Shown here piece after piece: positions 7,955 through 13,364 of a stretch of 13,364 nucleotides of DNA. A program made the position numbers and the translations under genes. The notes beneath the pieces are model-generated. The model saw only the letters and a program-made list of their open reading frames with translations, was not told where the DNA came from and searched no databases. Origin of the DNA: Synura sp. LO234KE. Its lineage: Eukaryota; Sar; Synurophyceae; Synurales; Mallomonadaceae. Within the stretch, counting starts at the first letter, position 1. Each line of letters starts with the position of its first letter. Location of the stretch: assembly GCA_015143735.1 (NCBI GenBank), contig VKHC01000312.1:1-13364 (forward strand), given 5' to 3'.

Positions 7955-8282
7955 GTACTCATCGGGCCGCTGGTAACACGAATACGCAATACGAATACGA
8001 ATACGCTGTGTAATTTACTTGCGAGTATGACAGGATGTTTGCCACACAAAATTCTTAGAGTAGTGAACAGATCCAAACGATGTTTCCATCTTCTTCGACG
8101 TCTCGATAGCGCCGCCTTCATCAACTGCTCCACATTTAAAACGCTGTCATCAGACATGTACGGTTCAGTCGTCCCGAGGCTAGCGTTCTTGAAGATTGAA
8201 GTCTATGTCGTCGTCCTTCAGACTACTTGACGCCAGAAGAATGCTGTCTTGTGGCAAATCCGCTTTCTCAAGACCTCTGCGT
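7955..8282 (-). pseudogene. Degraded start of pol, protease not recognisable
   Basis: Immediately upstream of the pre-integrase domain, where copia protease would lie, there are only short frames. One ends in TAG at 8180-8182 and contains LLASSSLKDDDIDFNLQER. Another (8157-7882) contains MSDDSVLNVEQLMKAALS. Neither has the D-S/T-G-A active-site box of aspartic proteases, and none was found nearby by eye. A short AATACG array (7981-8005) disrupts the join to the downstream frame. The acidic text may be the C-terminal end of gag or the protease flank. Assignment rests mostly on position. Confidence 0.4.
7981..8005. repeat. AATACG hexamer microsatellite
   Basis: Four copies of AATACG at 7981-7986, 7988-7993, 7994-7999 and 8000-8005, with one extra base after the first. 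Because of that base the array is not a multiple of three overall, so it coincides with a change of reading frame in pol. Confidence 0.85.
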
Positions 8283-9719
8283 ATAGAAAGTGATTTGCTA
8301 AGGATTTTAAGCTGTAACTAAGTTGTTTTCGACTCCTCTAAGAACTAGCCCTCTTACACTTGCCTAGAAACCAAGCTCACCACTGGTACTTTGTCAATTC
8401 AGGTGATTCTCGCACAGAGAATACTGAATAACTACCTGTTGCGTCTTCACCGACCGCTAAGATGCTCACAGCAATGCCCAAAGGCTCAAACAATAGGGAA
8501 ATGTCGAAAATTCAACTTAAGTTAAGCGTCAGTCACGAAGTGTAAGGCAGATGTCATGGGCACATGTCAAGAAAATTATCGTTATCATGCAAGAATTGAA
8601 AACATCAAACCGCACCGTCGGAGGTCAATATCTCAATGGTTTGTGAACCAATTTAAATGAAATTTGAAAATTCTTAATCCATATGGCCCACAGTAAATTG
8701 TTATGCATGCCAAAACGGAATAATCATGACAATTGCGACGACGAAAATTTCGGGTAACAAAATATGAAAAGTAGAATATTTGAATATCAGGTAAGATATA
8801 TAAAAGGATTTTATGGAAATATATTAGACTTAGGCTAAAAATCATTTACAATTAGTTTTCATTCATCAAGACTCAAAATTTGCGAATCTCGAAAAATTCA
8901 AATTTTGAGCCAAAATCCCAAGTTACATATCTCGACGATTTCTGCACCAATAGAAATAAATCTTGGACCTAGATGATTCCCAAAGACTGCTTGATAACAT
9001 TCCAACAAAATATTCAGGTATAACGCACTATTTTCAAATATTTAAGTTTCTTGCACTCAGCTGTCACCCAAAATCTCATGTCAGCCACGTTGTCACTTCA
9101 CATGCCTACGACACCGCCAATTTGCAAGCTTCTCCCTACACATCTCCATGACATTTTCATGCACAAATATCACTCGTGCGCCATACATATTACTCGCAAA
9201 GATGCTGTTTCCATCCCATTTACACACCCCGTATAGACACTGTACAGTACGTCACGCAATACCTTCCCCCATTAGTCAGACCACCTCCCGCCGTTAAATT
9301 AACTTAAATATCATCACTTTCGACCTCTTTGTCAACTACCTAAATATGTCTACTACTAATATAGGTAGAGATATAGAAGAATAGAGCAGGTACCAGTATA
9401 GCAATAGAGGAAGCAAAACCAACATAGCAAAACAAACTAGATAGGCGTACCTAAAAGCATACTAACTACTGCTGTTGATTACAGCTTAGATTTTGACGGT
9501 GAAGATACACCGCCGTCTGATCAGTATAGAATAGGGCAGTTGTAGAAAGTAGGAAACTGAAGTAAACTAGATCTCCCGGGCATTGGAGATACAAAGCCAG
9601 GTGATACCAGTGCCATAATAGATAGTAGACTATAGTACACCAAACCCGCCAGATAGGTAAAATACTCTATGGCTTCCCATGCCATAACAGTCTCCCACAG
9701 CTACCTGTCGAGGTGCTTC
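8283..9719. other. Non-coding stretch between gag and pol inside the element
   Basis: About 1.4 kb has no open frame with copia features, although gag-protease sequence is expected here. The left part (about 8373-8503 on the minus strand) has one short coding-like frame (SYSVFSVRESPELTKY) that I cannot assign. The centre (about 8560-9060) is AT-rich like host flanks and contains a perfect 11-bp inverted repeat, CTCAAAATTTG at 8872-8882 with CAAATTTTGAG at 8899-8909. The right part (about 9340-9700) is rich in AGTATAG/GATAG-like words. It could be a nested insertion, an intron or spacer of the family, or badly decayed coding DNA. No clear terminal repeats or target duplication were found by eye. 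Confidence 0.6.
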
Positions 9720-10651
9720 TTAAGCCCCTTTATCTAGCAGGTGTGAAACATCCGACAAGTCGTGGTGTGCTGGTAGCACAAGTAGGTTGGTTCTCTTCTT
9801 GCTCTGATTCTTCTCCTTCTTGGATGACGTCTTGGATTCATCCTTATCAGCGTCCGGACAGTCCTTAACCCAATGGTTGTCACAAATCAAGCAAGGCTGC
9901 TCAGCGCTGGATCCTTTCTTCTTCTTGGATTCACATTGTTCTCCTGTGCCTTGATTGCCGCCGTTGGACTTGGTACGCTCCCCATCTCTATCAGAATGTC
10001 CACTCTTGTAACGTTTCGAACGCCTTTCTTGGGGATAGTCAGGGTGTTCAGGAACTCAAACGCCTCTTGTACGCTCTTCGGCTTGTCATATATCTTGTTC
10101 CTGTAGCTGGGTTGTGCCACATCGCTCTGGATCCAGCTTCTCGATAAAATAAATCGCGGAAGTTGCCTTCGATATTCTTATCTCGCAGTCTCCTCCCGCC
10201 TTCCACGTAGTAGTATAAATGTACAGCCGGAGTTCAAATCGAGTTTTGAAGTCCGCTAGGCTTTCGAATATGCCTACATTCGGCACTGACTGAATGACAT
10301 CTGCGCCTTCGTCCTCTCGGTCTTGGCATCCTTCTCCCGAATGTTGAGCAGATGCGTCGAAATCACTATTTGCCATAATCTATTCGGGTCCCTGAGATTA
10401 TCCACTCCCTCGTAGTCGTTGTGCGCCTGCACACGCGCTAGAGATTGCCTGGATAGCTGTCTCTTGACGATTGAATATACCATCGGCTTGATATCTTCGA
10501 GCTTTACAAGTGCATCCCTCTTCAGTCCTAAAGGATCTTTAGCCTCAGTATAGTCAGCAGGATCGTAGATCTACTCTTCATACACTACACTGGGTATTCG
10601 CCCGTTCTTAAGATGCAAGCAATGTCTCCATGTCTCTATGTACTTGGCCAT
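9720..10651 (-). pseudogene. Copia gag (nucleocapsid-capsid) relic with zinc knuckle
   Basis: Gag packages the element RNA into virus-like particles. The start is ATG at 10649-10651, reading MAKYIETWRHCLHLKNGRIP. An in-frame TAG follows at 10571-10573, then the same frame continues with DPADYTEAKDPLGLKRDALV and DPNRLWQIVISTHLLN. After a frameshift near 10330 comes ESLADFKTRFELRLYIY, a capsid-like core motif. Another shift near 10100 gives RNKIYDKPKSVQEAFEFLNT. A last shift leads to a basic tract (QERRSKRYKSG) and a zinc knuckle, CLICDNHWVKDC, at 9858-9893. A lysine-rich tail ends in TAA at 9720-9722. At least three frameshifts and one nonsense codon are present. The knuckle has C-X2-C-X2-H-X4-C spacing instead of the usual C-X2-C-X4-H-X4-C. 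Confidence 0.88.
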
Positions 10652-10675
10652 GCCTTCCTTAAAAGCGATGAATTA
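10652..10675 (-). other. Short leader / primer-binding region after the 5' LTR
   Basis: Only 24 bases separate the LTR end from the gag ATG. On the minus strand they begin TAATTCATCGCTTTTAAGG. Minus-strand DNA synthesis in LTR elements is primed by a tRNA bound here, either at its 3' end or, in some copia elements, at an internal half-tRNA site. The start does not read as TGGTATCAGAGC-like (the common plant-copia site complementary to initiator Met tRNA). I cannot name the primer tRNA. Confidence 0.45.
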
Positions 10676-11295
10676 TGAAGAACTTGAGAAGTCACACTTC
10701 GTTTCTAGTCTCTAACTAGCTTTACACAAATTCAAGACAATCTATAAGAAATCAATTTTTTTAAAATTCTGATTAAATCTATAAGAAAGCAAGAATCTGA
10801 TGATTAGTTATGAAAGAAAGAATACTCCGCCAGCATTAGAAAAGAATAGGAATAGAATACATTTTACGTCAGATAGCTTTCAACAGAAAGATTCATAGCA
10901 ACATTCAACTGTTACTAGTTCAATATAGTGATAATGCGACAAACTACTAAATATAGGGAGTTAGACGATTTCATGAACCTCCCGACTAACTTCACCAGTA
11001 CCATGAATTGGTGATTCCATTCACGGCTCCTTGTAGATATGCACCAGTAAGACTATCTTGTGCCTCCAAAACGCAGTGTTAGACCCATATTGTAGAACAG
11101 TAGAATAGGAACAGAATCAAGAAGATTCAATCACCAGGAGTTGTACAGTCCGCGCGATAATTTGATAAAGCGAGTATTTAAGACTCTGAAGAGTAATCAG
11201 GTATAGAGATAAATCCTTCAAATCATTAACATTCAATAATTGTAATTCGAAATTGCCCTGCATACACAAACGTTTGTCAGTGTACAATTCCAACA
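10676..11295 (-). repeat. 5' LTR of the copia element (right copy), 620 bp
   Basis: On the minus strand it begins TGTTGGAATTG at 11295 and ends CAAGTTCTTCA at 10676. This is the promoter-bearing LTR. An AT-rich CTTAAATACTCG lies around 11180 on the minus strand and could be a TATA variant, but no start site can be fixed. It has one copy of the 59-bp unit that is doubled in the other LTR, and a 37-bp insertion of its own. The palindrome ACAAACGTTTGT is preserved at 11266-11277. Confidence 0.95.
10739..10788. repeat. 37-bp insertion flanked by 13-bp direct repeats in the 5' LTR
   Basis: AATCTATAAGAAA occurs at 10739-10751 and again at 10776-10788. The other LTR has a single AATCTATATAAGAAA at the matching place. 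The extra 37 bp (one repeat plus a T-rich segment) therefore distinguishes the two LTRs. Either a small insertion here, with repeat duplication, or a deletion between repeats in the other LTR would produce this. Confidence 0.85.
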
Positions 11296-11300
11296 ATTTT
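11296..11300. repeat. Target-site duplication, right copy (ATTTT)
   Basis: An exact copy of 4164-4168, immediately outside the CA end of the right LTR. Confidence 0.93.
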
Positions 11301-11964
11301 ACCTCAATTAAGAAACACTATTCCACAAAAAAAATTGTCCAGAGCCTTCTAAAATCAGCCATTCTATTATCAAAAAGAAGGGAAAATGGATCTCGTTTAT
11401 TAGGCATCATTATCGTTTCCGTATACCATTTATCTTCAATACTCTATATTCTGATGAAGTTCGCATTCTCTCTGTCACTGATAATTGGAGTCGATAGAAG
11501 AATAAAATTTTATCCTTCTTTTTGTTGTTATGAGAGTAAAGGTACGAATGCCTATTCGTAGTGAATTGACAAGCTACAACAACAATCTTGCATCCCTCTT
11601 GGAATCCCTAATTAAAATGGTCAAGAGTCAAGAGATCGAAATATAGAACTTTTCTATTACAGATATAGAATGGATACGGCATGTACTTTAATAAATTTAC
11701 TTCTTAGCTCATAATTTATATTTTACAGCTTATTATTTCTGCTGGATAGTACCGTTTATTGATAAGTCAAAAAAAAGGATCTACATCGGATACACTTACT
11801 TTGTGACTTAAATACTTCAAACCAAGAGGTACTTCAGAATATGTGTTAGGAGCATATTTACTGGAATGTATAGAGTTATGGCGATAGGAGTTTTTCATAT
11901 GGATCAAATTACTATCAGCATTTATAATCTTCCTGAGTCGTAGTAGTCAATTACTGAACTGCAG
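11301..11964. other. AT-rich host flank, no recognised gene
   Basis: The largest plus-strand frame (11253-11561) begins inside the LTR and has no recognisable domain, so it is judged accidental. No RNA gene or further transposon domain was recognised. Before the insertion this DNA joined directly to the sequence ending at 4168. Confidence 0.5.
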
Positions 11965-12375
11965 TAAGAACTCGTCCCCACTGCTTCCTCACTTCTGCCT
12001 CCAGTACCTCTCCTACAGCCTCCAATTCCTCCCCACAACCACCAATTCCACTATACTACTGCCCCACGTCGTGCATCCCTACCTCCACTGCAATAGCCTC
12101 TGCTCCTCACCGCCGCCATTGATGGCGTATACCTTCTTCTTGCAACCCGCATTAGCGACTTCCCAACGCCTCGCCGTCCTCCCTGTAGCCCCATGGGCCT
12201 CCCTATCGTCCCCATCGCCTACCCAACGCCCAATGCTTATTTTTAACGCCGCCACTTCGTACCAGCTATCATGCCTCCCTACTGCCCCCGATAGTGCCTA
12301 GCCAACGCCACGTACGCATCCCTACCCCCGCCGCCCCCTACCTACTATCAGGCCTCCATTCGCACACTGCACCAT
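11965..12375 (+). other. C-rich block, degraded proline-rich coding-like sequence
   Basis: The plus strand is strongly C-over-G biased. Short plus-strand frames are rich in Pro with Leu, Ile and Tyr. Examples are PPVPLLQ then PPIPPHN near 11998, RPPCSPMGLPIVPIAYPTPN near 12180-12235, and SLPPPPPTYYQAS near 12320-12355. Stops and frame changes break them into pieces. An alternative frame (12071-12301) is open for 76 residues without a clear pattern. The text looks like the relic of a proline/tyrosine-rich protein or exon, but no family is recognised. Confidence 0.35.
11998..12058 (+). repeat. Three degenerate 20-21 bp tandem units
   Basis: Units at 11998-12018, 12019-12038 and 12039-12058 each start CCTCCA or CCACCA and continue with GTACC or ATTCC. 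They encode proline-rich heptads if frame is kept within a unit (PPVPLLQ, PPIPPHN, PPIPLYY-like). The 20-bp units break the shared frame. Confidence 0.55.
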
Positions 12376-13364
12376 CCATGCGGCGGACGTATCCAAGGGC
12401 GGAGAGGCATATCGGACAATTATTTGTCTAGTTTACTATTGATCATTTTATGAGCCTGCTATCTAACGTTTCATGAATTTCCATCTACGTCGTAATACTA
12501 AATACATCTGTGCACCAAATTTCATCTGCAGATAATCCATTTGTAGCCAAAAATCAAAATTCAAATTTTCGAGGTTAACTGGGATTTTTAAATATTATCT
12601 AGTTACCATAAATATCTGGACCACGAAAATAAATATGACAAAAATTCCTTCAGATAGTCTTCGGACAGATATTTTCCTCTGGCCTGCTGCAGATAAATAT
12701 TTATGTATTTCGACTTGGACATTTTTTACAATGAAATATCGCACGATTTAAGCAAGTGTTAGATCGCTAAAATATAACGATAATTGAGCAAGCTAGAAAC
12801 ATGAAGATATAGGAAATGTTGATATTAATAATTATATCATTCTCCCGCCTGAACTTCTCATTACTAACCTATAACGATTTCCCGATGTTTATCGCGAAAT
12901 ATCGACCTCCACCATGAATGATGAATGATAAGAAAAGAATGAACAAGTTGATGTCGAAAATTTAAACTGTTAACAAACGAGGATGAACAGGTAATATTAC
13001 CGGAAAACAATTAATATATCAAAATAATTCAGTTATTTTTATATAAACAAATTTGTGGCGTGAATTTTTGTATGTGAATACATTTGATGAAATGGTTGCT
13101 TTAATTTGCACCACGATTGCGTTCAAATTTAATAATAGAATATCGAGAAAACAATGTATATATAGTCAAAAATTCCGTTATTTGATTGTTGTGAGTAAAA
13201 AAAACGCACGATAAACTAATGATCATAGCTCTGAGGCCTCGACCAAAACATAAATTTCTTACTCAAAGTATAGGACAGGTTGTCTTAAGGAGAATCTTGG
13301 ACGAAATGTGGATGGAACTTCTATCCACGCCCGACTTGGGACTAATTCAACCTGATAGTGTATA
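12376..13364. other. AT-rich region, no recognised gene
   Basis: No open frame of interest is present. AT-rich text at about 12490-12660 has several words in common with 8640-8960 inside the retrotransposon (for example GCACCAA, AAATTCAAATTTT, GGACC, AAAATAAAT), in partly inverted order. The resemblance is weak and was judged by eye. No RNA gene or terminator-like structure was recognised. Confidence 0.45.

Larger units (their letters stand above)
4169..11295 (-). mobile_element. Degenerate full-length Ty1/copia LTR retrotransposon
   Basis: The element is 7127 bp, bounded by two near-identical LTRs (645 and 620 bp, TG...CA) and a perfect ATTTT target duplication. Read on the minus strand, the order is 5' LTR, gag with a zinc knuckle, a non-coding stretch, GAG-pre-integrase domain, integrase, acidic linker, reverse transcriptase, RNase H, polypurine tract, 3' LTR. 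Integrase upstream of reverse transcriptase is the defining copia order. Motifs such as LVAGGH, TSAPTVS, DVPGAYLN and VHVDDF resemble, from memory of the families, copia lineages found in algae and some invertebrates. Every gene is broken by frameshifts or stops, so this copy cannot supply its own proteins. Its LTRs look intact enough for mobilisation or transcription in trans, but that is inference. Confidence 0.95.

Noticed and set aside
9460-9484. TACTAAC followed 16 bases later by CAG on the plus strand, like an intron branch point and 3' splice site
   Set aside because: It lies on the strand opposite to gag-pol, with no matching donor or open exon, so it is probably coincidence.
11253-11561. 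102-residue plus-strand open frame crossing the right LTR edge
   Set aside because: It starts inside the LTR on the strand opposite to the element and reads into flank. The composition simply follows AT-rich DNA.

Overview
The window looks like nuclear DNA from a eukaryote. It has no operons, Shine-Dalgarno sites or compact bacterial gene order. Its base composition is patchy: AT-rich stretches alternate with GC-rich or C-rich islands. The dominant object is one Ty1/copia-type LTR retrotransposon on the minus strand. The wording of its Gag, integrase and reverse transcriptase recalls copia lineages from algae and some other non-plant eukaryotes more than land-plant elements. An algal, perhaps red-algal, host is therefore a weak guess from remembered family resemblance, not something the sequence proves.

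Layout. 1-750: mixed DNA with a G10 run and one 49-codon open frame. 751-1480: a GC-rich block (about 830-1383) with coding-like minus-strand frames, bordered by related AT-rich, TATA-like and inverted-repeat sequences. 1795-2424: the best candidate host gene, a 209-residue minus-strand ORF with a charged coiled coil and two predicted membrane segments. 2425-4168: AT-rich intergenic DNA. 4169-11295: the retrotransposon. 11296-11960: AT-rich flank. 11965-12375: a C-rich, proline-coding-like block with degenerate 20-21 bp repeats. 12376-13364: AT-rich DNA with nothing recognisable.

The retrotransposon is structurally complete at its edges. It has TG...CA LTRs of 645 and 620 bp, a perfect 5-bp target duplication (ATTTT), and a polypurine tract next to the 3' LTR. 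The minus-strand order is gag with zinc knuckle, integrase, reverse transcriptase, RNase H, which is the copia order. Its genes are dead. Gag and pol are broken by several frameshifts and nonsense codons, the first integrase aspartate is replaced by valine, no protease motif was found, and about 1.45 kb of non-coding sequence lies between gag and pol. The LTRs differ by about 14 substitutions in about 583 aligned bases (hand count) plus four indels. Most of the decay could therefore have followed insertion, although the gag-pol spacer and protease loss may be older.

I found no convincing new defence, CRISPR, RNA-gene or biosynthetic system. The items most worth checking are the coiled-coil membrane ORF, the gag-pol spacer, the indels that distinguish the LTRs, and the repeat-bordered GC-rich block.
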